Source: Balneolaceae bacterium (GTDB lineage Bacteria; Bacteroidota; Rhodothermia; Balneolales; Balneolaceae). Taken from it: a stretch of 48,826 bases of DNA. A program made the translations under genes and the position numbers. The stretch lies in NCBI GenBank assembly GCA_009711805.1, contig VEMX01000010.1, positions 1 to 48,826 on the forward strand. The letters run 5' to 3'. Shown piece by piece: positions 10,368 to 19,138 of this stretch. Numbering within the stretch: the first letter of the stretch is position 1; each line of letters starts with the position of its first letter. Below the pieces are notes generated by a model. The model made no database searches. It was not told the origin of the DNA and saw only the letters and a program-made list of their open reading frames with translations.

Positions 10368-11788
10368 TTAGCCCCGCTCCACTTATGCTGTTCCAGCCAG
10401 GGCTCCACCTTATCATCTACATACTTAATCTGGAAGCCGGCTCGCTCCAGCATAGCTGAAGCAGCGGATGCTCTTGCTCCCGACCGGCAGTGTACCAACA
10501 CTTCCTTGTCTTTGGGTATCTCATCCAGCCGGGCCAATAAACGGGTGTGAGCTATATTCTGAGCTTCCGGATGGTGACCTTCATCAAACTCTGATTTCTT
10601 ACGAACATCCAGCAGGTGCGTCCCCTCTTGTTCCATATACTCATCCACTTCTGCGAAATCAATGGTATCGGTCTTAAAAAGCTTTCCGCCTGCTTCAGAA
10701 AAAGCTTTTAGTTCGTCCGGAGTTGCATACCCTTTGATATTATCAAGCCCGATCCGTATTAAATCCCGAACGGCATCTTCTACCTTATTGTCTGAAATAA
10801 TGAGATAAATATCTTCATCTTCTTCCACATAAGAACCTACAATGGTGTTGAACTGCTTATTCATTGGAGACAGTAGAGATCCATGAATATGCTCCTTCAT
10901 AAAGCTGGTACGATCACGGGTATCCACAATCACTGCCTGGTTCAACCGTACTTCACCTATCATTTTTTCTATGGTGATATGCCTGGGGGCCGGCATAGAA
11001 CCCAACACCTTTGGGCCACTCCTGTTATCTCTTTTCATTCTCGCAAAATACAGGGGAGGTTCAGGCTGTCCCTTCAAGATAAAGTCCACAAACTCTTGCT
11101 GGCTGGTAGCCGCCCGGATTGAGCCGTTAAAACGTTGTTCGTATCCAACCGTAGATTCCGGTACAGCCCCAAGAGCTTTTCCACATGCACTTCCTGCTCC
11201 ATGTCCCGGCCATAACTGAAGGTAATCGGGTAGTTCCCTGAATTTTTCCAGCGATTTATATAAAACCTCAGCAGAACTCTTCATCACTCCTTTTTGTCCG
11301 GCTGCCGATTCAAGTAAATCTGGCCGGCCAACATCACCTACAAACACAAAATCGCCAGACAGCAGCCCCATGGGCTCATCTGCCGCCGCACCATCCGTAA
11401 CCAGGTATGCAATGTGCTCAGGGGTATGTCCCGGGCTGTGCATTACCGTAAACCGGATGTTTCCAATTGAAAATAGCCCCCCCTCCTTCAATAACTCATA
11501 ATTGTAGGTACTGTCCTTCAACCATTCGTATTTCCAGTCATCGCCGCCTTCATCCGAAGCATATACTTTAATTCCCTTTTCAGCCAGTTCTCTAAGTCCG
11601 GTTAGGTAATCGGCGTGAATATGAGTGTCGGCTGCGGCAACAATCTTTAAATCGTTTTTATCTGCGAGTTTCTGATAGCGATCTATATCACGCATGGGAT
11701 CAATAATAATAGCTTCACCGGAAGCCTGACAACCAATCAAATAGGCATATTGTGCCAATTTTTCTTCAAATATTTGCTGAAAAAACAT
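10364..11788 (-). CDS. CstB-like persulfide dioxygenase-rhodanese fusion
   Basis: A 474-residue cytosolic enzyme combining an ETHE1-type metallo-beta-lactamase dioxygenase (1 to about 250) with two rhodanese-like domains (about 270-365 and 375-470). Likely Fe ligands are H56 (THIHADY), H121 (SPGHTPEH) and D146 (LLSGDF). H196 in WPGHGAGS is also conserved. The first rhodanese domain has lost its Cys (YLIISDN), while the second keeps the active-site loop CRSGAR with C434. This is the layout of Staphylococcus CstB, which oxidises low-molecular-weight persulfide to sulfite and thiosulfate. It is coupled to a TauE/SafE exporter, and a periplasmic rhodanese precedes it. Function by family is well supported; the in vivo substrate is inference. 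Confidence 0.9.
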   Translation of the reverse strand: MFFQQIFEEKLAQYAYLIGCQASGEAIIIDPMRDIDRYQKLADKNDLKIVAAADTHIHADYLTGLRELAEKGIKVYASDEGGDDWKYEWLKDSTYNYELLKEGGLFSIGNIRFTVMHSPGHTPEHIAYLVTDGAAADEPMGLLSGDFVFVGDVGRPDLLESAAGQKGVMKSSAEVLYKSLEKFRELPDYLQLWPGHGAGSACGKALGAVPESTVGYEQRFNGSIRAATSQQEFVDFILKGQPEPPLYFARMKRDNRSGPKVLGSMPAPRHITIEKMIGEVRLNQAVIVDTRDRTSFMKEHIHGSLLSPMNKQFNTIVGSYVEEDEDIYLIISDNKVEDAVRDLIRIGLDNIKGYATPDELKAFSEAGGKLFKTDTIDFAEVDEYMEQEGTHLLDVRKKSEFDEGHHPEAQNIAHTRLLARLDEIPKDKEVLVHCRSGARASAASAMLERAGFQIKYVDDKVEPWLEQHKWSGAN

Positions 11789-11900
11789 CTACTCTTTATC
11801 GATTTATTTTGAACGTTAAAATAGCATCTTTCACATTGAGAGAACCACAATGTATAATTGTCCACCTTTTTTTATGATGAACCCTGCGATACCCAGGCAT

Positions 11901-12293
11901 TTATTCAGCCTTTAGGCCCGCTTGAACTAATTGCTGAAAGCCGCCGATATTATACACTTTTTCAAACCCTTTTTCTTTCATCAGTTTTGCCGCCTGACCG
12001 CTTCTATTACCCGATCGGCAGTATAAATAGTAGGTTTCATCTTTGGTGAGATTATCGATTTGTGCTTTAAACTCACCATTTCGGAAGTCATAGTTATGAT
12101 CGGCCAGTTCCAGATGTCCGTTGTTGAATTCTTCTTTGGTGCGTACATCAATAACCAAGCCGGGGTTCTCTTTATGTTTTTGTTTAAAGGTCTCCGCATC
12201 TATACGGGTAGCTTTGTTTTCGTTCCCGGAGGTAACATAAAAGAAAACAAAAGCTGCTACGGTTAATGCGATTACGGTTAATATAATTTTCAT
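11901..12293 (-). CDS. membrane-anchored periplasmic rhodanese
   Basis: A 130-residue single-domain rhodanese behind an N-terminal hydrophobic anchor (residues about 3-21). The active-site loop YCRSGNRS holds the persulfide-forming C92, and the CH2A-like VIDVRTKEEF is at 47-56. It should move sulfane sulfur (thiosulfate or persulfide) outside the inner membrane. It lies between the DUF2892 gene and the CstB-like gene in the same operon, 112 bp upstream of the latter. In E. coli YgaP a rhodanese is fused to a DUF2892-type membrane hairpin; here the two pieces are separate adjacent genes. Confidence 0.88.
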   Translation of the reverse strand: MKIILTVIALTVAAFVFFYVTSGNENKATRIDAETFKQKHKENPGLVIDVRTKEEFNNGHLELADHNYDFRNGEFKAQIDNLTKDETYYLYCRSGNRSGQAAKLMKEKGFEKVYNIGGFQQLVQAGLKAE

Positions 12294-12353
12294 TATGATA
12301 TGATTTTATTAGATGTTATCCCTTTTTACTGATGTGTAGTATGTTTTTTTCTC

Positions 12354-12581
12354 CTACCGTTCAACCCCAAACCAGCTGAAAATATCTTCAGCCAGGCACC
12401 ATTTAGTAAAGGATGATTGCAAGAGATTAATTCCTACAAAAAGGGTTAGTATAATCCAGTAGGGATTCACAAAACATGCAAGTACGGCACTCAAAATTAC
12501 CATTGTTCCTGCAAGTCTGCGTATTCCCATTTCCATTGGGCTCATTACTGAGCATGACGATTGCTGTTTCTGTTCTTTCAT
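12354..12581 (-). CDS. DUF2892 family membrane protein (YgaP-tail-like)
   Basis: A 75-residue protein with two hydrophobic segments (about 22-35 and 40-58), matching the DUF2892 membrane hairpin found at the C-terminus of YgaP. It starts with a Cys-containing tail (QSSCSVMSPM). The ATG at 12581 avoids overlapping the upstream gene; an ATG 8 codons earlier (12605) is also possible. It sits directly before the rhodanese gene, so the pair may act as a split YgaP. Its biochemical role is unknown. Confidence 0.75.
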   Translation of the reverse strand: MKEQKQQSSCSVMSPMEMGIRRLAGTMVILSAVLACFVNPYWIILTLFVGINLLQSSFTKWCLAEDIFSWFGVER

Positions 12582-12585
12582 GATG

Positions 12586-12897
12586 TTAAGCTGAGGCCTC
12601 CACATTTAATTGATAGGCATGTATGGGTGAATACCTGGTTTCGCTGTGCTCCCGATTGTATTGTTTAACCGCATCAAGCACTCTTGAAACGGCTTGTTCT
12701 TCCTGGAAAGTGAAAAACATTTTCGAAAACCGTTCGTCCTGATTTTGAGCAAACCAGTTCGAAAGATCTGGTTTATGTTCTTCGGTGTTAAATCCGTAGA
12801 TCTCGGTTTCGCTGTACATAGGCACGCCTTCTTCCCGGAGCAATTTCCGTACCTCTTGCGTATGCTCCTCAATAGATAGAATAATTAGTAGTTTCAT
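12586..12897 (-). CDS. small PII-like protein linked to RND pump
   Basis: A 103-residue soluble protein with a predicted ferredoxin-like alternation (beta strand MKLLIILSI, helix, beta strand around ETEIYGF). This suggests a GlnB/PII-like or DUF3240-like fold. Similar small proteins occur beside metal RND pumps. The start lies 4 nt after the RND stop codon, so it is surely co-transcribed. It lacks a recognisable T-loop tyrosine motif, so nitrogen sensing is unlikely. A trimeric ligand sensor or pump regulator is an inference. I could not assign a named family with certainty. Confidence 0.6.
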   Translation of the reverse strand: MKLLIILSIEEHTQEVRKLLREEGVPMYSETEIYGFNTEEHKPDLSNWFAQNQDERFSKMFFTFQEEQAVSRVLDAVKQYNREHSETRYSPIHAYQLNVEASA

Positions 12898-12901
12898 ATA
12901 C

Positions 12902-15900
12902 TTAGGTATTGGATGTTAAAGATTCGGTCTCTTTTCGGTTATGCTGAAATCGAATGGTCATATAATAGATCAGTGGTACCATCAGCAGGGTTAGAGCGGT
13001 AGATGCGATGGCTCCTCCCATCAACGAGATAGCCAGTCCCTGAAAAATAGGATCAAATAAAATCACAAAGGCACCAATCACTACGGTACCTGCCGTAAGC
13101 AAAATTGGCATAGTACGCACCGCACCGGCTTCAATAACCGCCTGTTTAAGCTCAACCCCATCTCCCAGACGAAGCTGAATAAAATCTATCAGCAGTACCG
13201 AGTTACGTACCATAATTCCCGCCAGAGCGATCATCCCGATCATGGAAGTAGCTGTAAAAAAAGCTCCCAGAATCCAGTGCCCCAATATAATACCCACTAA
13301 AGAAAGCGGGATAGCTACCATCATTACAATGGGCACCTTGAAATCCTGGAACCATCCTATAATCAGCATATAAATGATGATCAAAACAATCCCAAAAGCA
13401 ATTCCCAGGTCGCGGAACACCTCGTAAGTAATCTGCCACTCCCCATCCCATTTCAGCGTGTAATCTTCTTCCATAAACGGCTGACCTGAAAATATTTGGG
13501 TTATACTATATCCTTCGGGAACGGCTATTTCCTCCATTTTTTCGCCCGCATCCAATAAAGCATATACCGGGCTTTCGATGGCACCGGCTACTTCAGCTGT
13601 CACATATATCACATTGCGCTGGTTCTTCCGGTACATGCTTGGTTCGCGTGATTCTTCACTTAAGGTGATTAAATCTGAAATGGGAATCATAGTTCCTGTA
13701 CTGCTTTTCACATATACTTGCCCCAATTCTTCTACTCCGGAGCGATACCCTTCGGCCAATTGAAGCACAATAGGCACTTCATTAATGTCATCCCCGCTGT
13801 GAATTCGCCCCGTTGTTGTTCCGTTTAAAGCGGCAGAAACAGTCTGCACTATTTGTCCCGGAGTTACTCCTGCCTGCAATGCTTTCTGGGTTTGGATGTC
13901 AAACTTAAAGCGGGGCTGTGGTGCCTCCCTCATCCAGTCTACATCTACCACCCCATCCAGCTGATCGAAAATACTCATTACTTCTCCGGCTATTCGCTCT
14001 CTTTCCTCTTCTTTTGGTCCATATACCTCAACTACCAGGGTGGAAAGTACCGGAGGACCGGGCGGCACCTCTACCACTTTAATATTGGCATCGTACTTCT
14101 CTCCCACTTTTTGCACAAGCGGGCGAATTTTCTTTGCAATTGCATGACTCTGATCTTCTCTGAGAGATTTATCTACCAGGTTCAGCTGAATATCAGCAAT
14201 ATTGGAACCTTTCCGTAGATCATAATGGCGTACAAGTCCGTTAAAATTAATAGGGGCATTTGTCCCGGTATAAATCTGGTAATCGTGTAATTCAGCCACT
14301 TCATCCAGGATCAATGCTACTTCTTTAGCCACTACATTCGTTCGCTCCAGGGTGGTGCCTTCCGGCATATCCATAATAAGCTGAACTTCATTTTTATTGT
14401 CGAAAGGTAGCATCTTTACTTCCACCATTCGGAATACAAAAAGTAAAGTAGAAGCCAGTAACAACACGGTAACGCCGATTATAAAACTCCACCTTTTCTT
14501 TCCGCTGTCCAGTAAGGGTTTCATAGATTTGTAATACAGTCTGTAGATCAGGGTCTCCTCCAGGTTATAGGAAGCCTGCTCTCCTTCATCACCCTCCTTA
14601 ACATAGGGTAGCAGTTTATAGGCCAGCCAGGGAGTAATAATCAGGGCCACGATAAGAGAGAAAATCATAGCCAGCGTAGCCCCTATAGGCATTGGACTCA
14701 TATATGGTCCCATCAACCCAGACACAAAAGCCATAGGCAGTACGGCCGCAATAACGGTAAATGTGGCCAGTATGGTAGGATTTCCTACTTCGTTGATAGA
14801 GGCAATTGCCGCCTGCCGGAGCGGGAGTTTTCGCATCTTAAAATGGCGGTGCATATTCTCAGCAATGATGATGGAATCGTCCACCACAATGCCTGTGACA
14901 AATACCAATGCAAATAGCGTAATCCTGTTCAGGGTATAGCCGAACATATAATACAGAAACAAGGTGAGCGCAAAAGTTACCGGCACCGACAGAAATACCA
15001 CCAATCCGCCTCTCCATCCCATCGAAAGAGCAACAACGATGGTTACTGCTATAATAGCCGCTAATAAATGCTCCAGCAGCGAGGATACTTTTTTGGCCGC
15101 TGTTTCTCCATAATTACGTGTGGTACTCACGGTTACTTCAGATGGGATCAATGTCCCTTTTAAAGCCTCCGTTTTTTCTTCAATCAGAGAAGCGATAGCC
15201 ATGGCATCCGTCCCCGAACGTTTGGCAATTGAAATGGTTACCGCAGGGTATGAAACCCCGGGCGTGCCTTTATCGCCTGCGGCCCCTACGCCATACGACA
15301 CATAAGCAGCAGGTTCAGAAGGGCCTTCTTGTACATCTGCTATGCTCCCTAAATACACAGGGTCTCCCTCTTTAACATCTATGATAAGATGTTCGATATC
15401 GGCTGCCTCTTTTAGAAAAGAACCTGTTTTAACCTGGTATTCAACATCATTTTTATTAAATACCCCGGAAGACAATTCCTGATTTGAGGCGTTAATCATT
15501 CTTTTTACCTGGGCGATACCAATTCCATATGCAGCCATTTTGGTTTTATCCAGCACCACGTTTAGCTGCCGACTTCTGCCACCGTGAACTTTTACTTCTG
15601 CTACATCCGTGATTTTTTTAAGCTCAGTGCCGAGTTCATCCGCTAGCCGTTTTATTTCATAATCAGAATACACTTCACTCCACAAGGTGAGTGTCATCAT
15701 AGGCACATCATCTATGGAGCGTGTCTTTATAAGCGGTTGTGTGGCGCCTCCCGGCATTTTATCGGAGTGCTTCATCAACTCGTTGTACAATCGAACCAGG
15801 CTACGTTCCACATCTTCCCCTACATAAAAACGAGCCGATACCATAGCTTTCCCCTCCATGGATGTAGAATACACATACTCTACCCCTTTTATATTGGAAA

Positions 15901-16126
15901 GTACTTTTTCCAGGGGAATGGCTACCCTCTGTTCAACTTCGTCTGGAGATGCCCCGGGATAACCTATAAAGATATCCGCCATGGGCACATCAATTTGTGG
16001 TTCTTCTTCTCGTGGTGTGAGATAGGTTCCATATACCCCCAGTGCCAGAAAGGCAATCATTAACAAGGGCGTTAATTTTGAATGTATAAACGCCTGAGCA
16101 ACCGTACCTGCAATACCTGTTTTCAT
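12902..16126 (-). CDS. RND efflux transporter permease
   Basis: A 1074-residue inner-membrane proton antiporter of the AcrB/MdtB/CzcA superfamily. TM1 is at about 15-35, a large periplasmic loop follows, TM2-6 cluster at about 350-500, and a second half repeats the layout. The TM4 proton-relay pair is D416-D417 in GIVVDDSIIIAEN. CzcA-type metal pumps usually have DFGxxxD here, so heavy-metal substrates are less likely. The NIKGVEYVYS and RITLFALVF stretches are typical of Bacteroidota and proteobacterial pumps of unknown substrate. It is encoded with its own fusion protein and TolC-type channel upstream and with sulfur genes downstream, so the cargo may be sulfur- or thiol-related; this is inference. 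Confidence 0.92.
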   Translation of the reverse strand: MKTGIAGTVAQAFIHSKLTPLLMIAFLALGVYGTYLTPREEEPQIDVPMADIFIGYPGASPDEVEQRVAIPLEKVLSNIKGVEYVYSTSMEGKAMVSARFYVGEDVERSLVRLYNELMKHSDKMPGGATQPLIKTRSIDDVPMMTLTLWSEVYSDYEIKRLADELGTELKKITDVAEVKVHGGRSRQLNVVLDKTKMAAYGIGIAQVKRMINASNQELSSGVFNKNDVEYQVKTGSFLKEAADIEHLIIDVKEGDPVYLGSIADVQEGPSEPAAYVSYGVGAAGDKGTPGVSYPAVTISIAKRSGTDAMAIASLIEEKTEALKGTLIPSEVTVSTTRNYGETAAKKVSSLLEHLLAAIIAVTIVVALSMGWRGGLVVFLSVPVTFALTLFLYYMFGYTLNRITLFALVFVTGIVVDDSIIIAENMHRHFKMRKLPLRQAAIASINEVGNPTILATFTVIAAVLPMAFVSGLMGPYMSPMPIGATLAMIFSLIVALIITPWLAYKLLPYVKEGDEGEQASYNLEETLIYRLYYKSMKPLLDSGKKRWSFIIGVTVLLLASTLLFVFRMVEVKMLPFDNKNEVQLIMDMPEGTTLERTNVVAKEVALILDEVAELHDYQIYTGTNAPINFNGLVRHYDLRKGSNIADIQLNLVDKSLREDQSHAIAKKIRPLVQKVGEKYDANIKVVEVPPGPPVLSTLVVEVYGPKEEERERIAGEVMSIFDQLDGVVDVDWMREAPQPRFKFDIQTQKALQAGVTPGQIVQTVSAALNGTTTGRIHSGDDINEVPIVLQLAEGYRSGVEELGQVYVKSSTGTMIPISDLITLSEESREPSMYRKNQRNVIYVTAEVAGAIESPVYALLDAGEKMEEIAVPEGYSITQIFSGQPFMEEDYTLKWDGEWQITYEVFRDLGIAFGIVLIIIYMLIIGWFQDFKVPIVMMVAIPLSLVGIILGHWILGAFFTATSMIGMIALAGIMVRNSVLLIDFIQLRLGDGVELKQAVIEAGAVRTMPILLTAGTVVIGAFVILFDPIFQGLAISLMGGAIASTALTLLMVPLIYYMTIRFQHNRKETESLTSNT

Positions 16127-16145
16127 TTTCTAAACCCTCTCTTAA

Positions 16146-17246
16146 TTAATTAACTGCTTCTACCTTAATGCCGTCTCTGGATATGCGCTCACTATTTTTT
16201 ACATAGTATTCGCCCTCTTTCAAGCCTGACAGTACTTCTACCATCCCATCTTTTTCCTGTCCGGTGCGGATCCACCGCAGCAACGCCTCTTGATTTTCAT
16301 TCAATGTGTACACACCGGTAAGCTGGCCTCTTTTAACCAATGCCTCTGTAGCAACAGCCACAACCCGCTCTTTATGCCGGGGGAAGTATACGATTGCATA
16401 CATCCCGGAATGTAATGCTGAGGTTTCCTCAGCATCTGTAAATTTCAATTCAGCAGAATACTGCCGGCTTCCCGGGGCAGCTGAAGTTCCCACCCTGGCT
16501 ACTACAGCCCTTTGATATGCTGAAGCTGCTGCAGGCACCTGAAGCTGGAGGGTGTCACCCCGACTGACTGACTGTATGATTGACTCAGGAATAGCTACCA
16601 CTACTTTAAACCCACCTTGCTTTTCGATCGCCAATAATGGGTATCCCGGATTGGCCATATCTCCTTCGTCAACATATTTGGCCACAATTACCCCATTATA
16701 GGGCGCTTTAATTTGAGTATAGGTCAGCATATCATTAATCTCGTTCAATTGACCTTGGGCTGATCTCAACCGGGCCTCCGCCGACTGATATGCGGCTTCT
16801 ATGTCATCCCACTCTTTTTGAGTAGCACTACCTTGTTCAACCAGTGTTTTTATTCTGTTATAATTCTTTTTGGTGTTTTGGAAATGCACACTGGCCTGGA
16901 TGATCGCAGCTTCAACCTGGTCTTTGCGGGCTTCCAGATGATCATCCTTAATATGTACAATAAGCTCTCCCTTACGTACTTCATCTCCAATATCAAATGG
17001 GATAGATTCAATTTCTCCACTTGTCCTGGTTCCTATCTCACTTCTGATTTCACTTTTAACGGTGCCGCTTAACTGAAGGGAAGATAACAGCACTTGCCGT
17101 TCAGCCTTCAAAATTTCAGCCTGAATTTCTGCTCCTTTTTGTTGAGCTGCAGAAGTATCCTGGTTTCCTGAACAAGCCGATGTTAGTACTGCCAGACCCA
17201 TCAGAATAGTCCCTAATAATGTATTGTAGTTCGTTAATACGTTCAT
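16146..17246 (-). CDS. RND periplasmic membrane fusion lipoprotein
   Basis: A 366-residue adaptor of the HlyD/AcrA family linking the RND pump to the outer-membrane channel. A lipoprotein signal ends at C25 (LTSAC). A beta-barrel and lipoyl domain (GEIESIPFDIGDEVRKGELI) and an alpha-helical hairpin (about 115-175) follow. The second lipoyl half is around APYNGVIVAKYVDEGD. I use the ATG at 17246 rather than the one 60 nt earlier, because it starts a clean lipoprotein signal and avoids overlapping the upstream channel gene. The RND gene follows 19 nt downstream. Confidence 0.9.
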   Translation of the reverse strand: MNVLTNYNTLLGTILMGLAVLTSACSGNQDTSAAQQKGAEIQAEILKAERQVLLSSLQLSGTVKSEIRSEIGTRTSGEIESIPFDIGDEVRKGELIVHIKDDHLEARKDQVEAAIIQASVHFQNTKKNYNRIKTLVEQGSATQKEWDDIEAAYQSAEARLRSAQGQLNEINDMLTYTQIKAPYNGVIVAKYVDEGDMANPGYPLLAIEKQGGFKVVVAIPESIIQSVSRGDTLQLQVPAAASAYQRAVVARVGTSAAPGSRQYSAELKFTDAEETSALHSGMYAIVYFPRHKERVVAVATEALVKRGQLTGVYTLNENQEALLRWIRTGQEKDGMVEVLSGLKEGEYYVKNSERISRDGIKVEAVN

Positions 17247-17277
17247 AATGTATATTTTTAAAAATGATCTGTGATGT

Positions 17278-18618
17278 CTACAGCTGCTCTTCCAGTAAAT
17301 ATTCAAGAGTAGCGATTGAAATATGATATTGATACAGCGCTTGCAGCCATCTCAGTTTATTCTCCAGGTTTTTCGTTTCTGCAAGCAGTACATCTGCGGT
17401 TTTCTCCAGCCCTTGTTGGTAGCGGTCGTTTCGTATTCTCAGGTCCTCTTCCGATTGTTCTATCGAAGCCTCCATCAGCTCTACGCTTTGCAGTGCTTCT
17501 CCCAAAGATCGCCGGGCTTCATTGATCTTAAATTCATGCTGAAGGCGATGCTGCTCGTATTGTAATTCAGATTGCTTTAGTTCAGCCTTGCGCTGGCTAA
17601 CCAATCCTGTCTGTTTCATGCCCTTAAAAAGATCCCATTTTAAACTGGCTCCCACCATGTAGTTGTCTGCGTCATTCCCGAAGGCGCCGGAGGCATGCAG
17701 TTCGTAGGCTCCAAAAACAGTTAAAGTGGGAAGAAAACCTGATTTTGCGGCTTTAAGCATTTGACCTGAGGCCTTCATCCGGTTCTCCAAAGCCAACAGC
17801 GATGAGTTAGAATATTCTTCAGGCAGGGACAGAGAACCGGATGCCGCTGTTTCAAGTTTGTTGGTTGTTTGGATGGTATAAGTGCTCTTCATCCCCATAA
17901 GCATCAGCAGCCGATCGTTTACTGAATCCCGTTGGTTTTTTGCTTTAAGGAGTTCCCGTTCAGTATTTAGCACACTTACACTTGCCTGCAGGTATTCAGC
18001 CTTTGACACCATTCCCTGCTCCATATAATCGGAAACCTGTTTTTTGAAAGCTTGTGTGGTTGCCAGGTGTTTCTCTAAAACCTCAAGCTGCAAATCCTTC
18101 ATTGACAACTGGTAATACAGCTCTTTTACCTTCAGCTTTGTGTATTCTAAAGTCGCATTCAACTGGCTGGCTGCAGACGTATATTGATATGTGGATGCAC
18201 TCCGCTTAAATAGTCCCTCTGCATTCAGAATAGGTTGTACCACCTCCACTTTTGTAGTAAAGTTATGGGTGGCATCCGGGGCATTGAGGTTAGCCGGGGC
18301 AAAATCTGCCTGTGTAATAATACCCTGCCGCAGCTTAATGCCAAACACCCCAATCGGATCATTGGTTTTAACTGCAGCCTCTTCAATTGAAATACGCGGC
18401 AGGAAAACGGCATTAGCCTGCTGCATACCTGCTTTTGCTGCCCTTTGCTGTTGCCTGGAAAGGCGTACCTCATAGCCTTCGGAAGATGCTTTATTTAAGG
18501 CTTCTTCTAATGATAGCAGCAAGCCTTCTTTATCCTGAGTATCCATTTGTGCAATGGATGGCAAAGCAAACGTAGACAATACAATGCCAAGCCAGGCTGT
18601 TTTAGTTAGTCTGTTCAT
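17278..18618 (-). CDS. TolC-family outer membrane efflux channel
   Basis: A 446-residue outer-membrane factor with a cleavable signal peptide ending ALPSIAQ (about 24). Two repeats of long amphipathic helices rich in Gln, Glu and Leu follow, as in TolC trimers that cross the periplasm. The N-terminal LSLEEALNKA and mid-protein GASLKWDLFKGMKQ strands are family-like. It is the second gene of the operon and precedes its adaptor by 31 nt, which completes a dedicated tripartite pump. Confidence 0.9.
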   Translation of the reverse strand: MNRLTKTAWLGIVLSTFALPSIAQMDTQDKEGLLLSLEEALNKASSEGYEVRLSRQQQRAAKAGMQQANAVFLPRISIEEAAVKTNDPIGVFGIKLRQGIITQADFAPANLNAPDATHNFTTKVEVVQPILNAEGLFKRSASTYQYTSAASQLNATLEYTKLKVKELYYQLSMKDLQLEVLEKHLATTQAFKKQVSDYMEQGMVSKAEYLQASVSVLNTERELLKAKNQRDSVNDRLLMLMGMKSTYTIQTTNKLETAASGSLSLPEEYSNSSLLALENRMKASGQMLKAAKSGFLPTLTVFGAYELHASGAFGNDADNYMVGASLKWDLFKGMKQTGLVSQRKAELKQSELQYEQHRLQHEFKINEARRSLGEALQSVELMEASIEQSEEDLRIRNDRYQQGLEKTADVLLAETKNLENKLRWLQALYQYHISIATLEYLLEEQL

Positions 18619-18661
18619 TTTCTTATCTCTTATGTGTGATTAGATCTGTGTAAATGACGCG

Positions 18662-19051
18662 CTATAACGCATCAATCGCTTTCTCCAGACGTTGCTTTAC
18701 CTCTTGGGCAATACCTCCCAGGGAGTCGTTTTGTACTGCCTGCATAGAAGCAACCGGATCTACTGCCGTAACTTCTACGCTCCCGTCTTCATGTTCTTCT
18801 ACAATTACATTGCAGGGAAGCATAACCCCAATCTTGTCTTCCTTCTCAATAGCCTGATGCGCAAAATTCGGATTGCAGGCACCTAAAATCCGGTATTTCT
18901 TAAAATCCAGATCCAGTTTCTTTTTGAACACTTCATTTACCTTGATTTCTGTGAGGATACCGAAACCTTCTTCTTTTAAGGCTGCGGTTACGCTCTCAAT
19001 TGCTTCTTCAAAATTCTCTTCAACTATTTTTGACTTGTAATAACTCATCAT
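18662..19051 (-). CDS. DUF302 domain protein
   Basis: A 129-residue cytosolic protein of the DUF302 family. The characteristic parts are the N-terminal helix and FGILTEIKVNEVFKKKL, the central YRILGACNPNFAHQA with a Cys, and MLPCNVIVEE with a second Cys. The function of the family is not settled; members often neighbour sulfur, copper and thiol genes. It is the first gene of the leftward operon, 87 bp from the divergent regulator. AGGAG precedes a double ATG, and the second ATG has the better spacing. The two conserved Cys fit a thiol or metal role, which is inference. Confidence 0.88.
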   Translation of the reverse strand: MMSYYKSKIVEENFEEAIESVTAALKEEGFGILTEIKVNEVFKKKLDLDFKKYRILGACNPNFAHQAIEKEDKIGVMLPCNVIVEEHEDGSVEVTAVDPVASMQAVQNDSLGGIAQEVKQRLEKAIDAL

Positions 19052-19097
19052 GGTCTCCTGTTTTTAGTTCAGAAGCAGAATACGGAGGATTTTTCAT

Positions 19098-19118
19098 TTG
19101 TAACAACATGTTATAACA
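19098..19118. promoter_or_regulatory. candidate GntR operator pair
   Basis: Two adjacent palindromes, TTGTAACAA (19098-19106) and TGTTATAACA (19109-19118), lie in the 87-bp gap between the DUF302 operon and the gntR gene. HutC-type GntR proteins bind short GT...AC palindromes, so these fit an autoregulated divergent operator. Binding is not shown. Confidence 0.55.
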
Positions 19119-19138
19119 AGTATATTCACAACAAAAAA

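Noticed and set aside
12902-16126. RND gene as a CzcA-type heavy-metal pump
   Set aside because: The TM4 motif is VVDDS rather than the DFGxxxD pattern of metal pumps, so the metal assignment is not supported.
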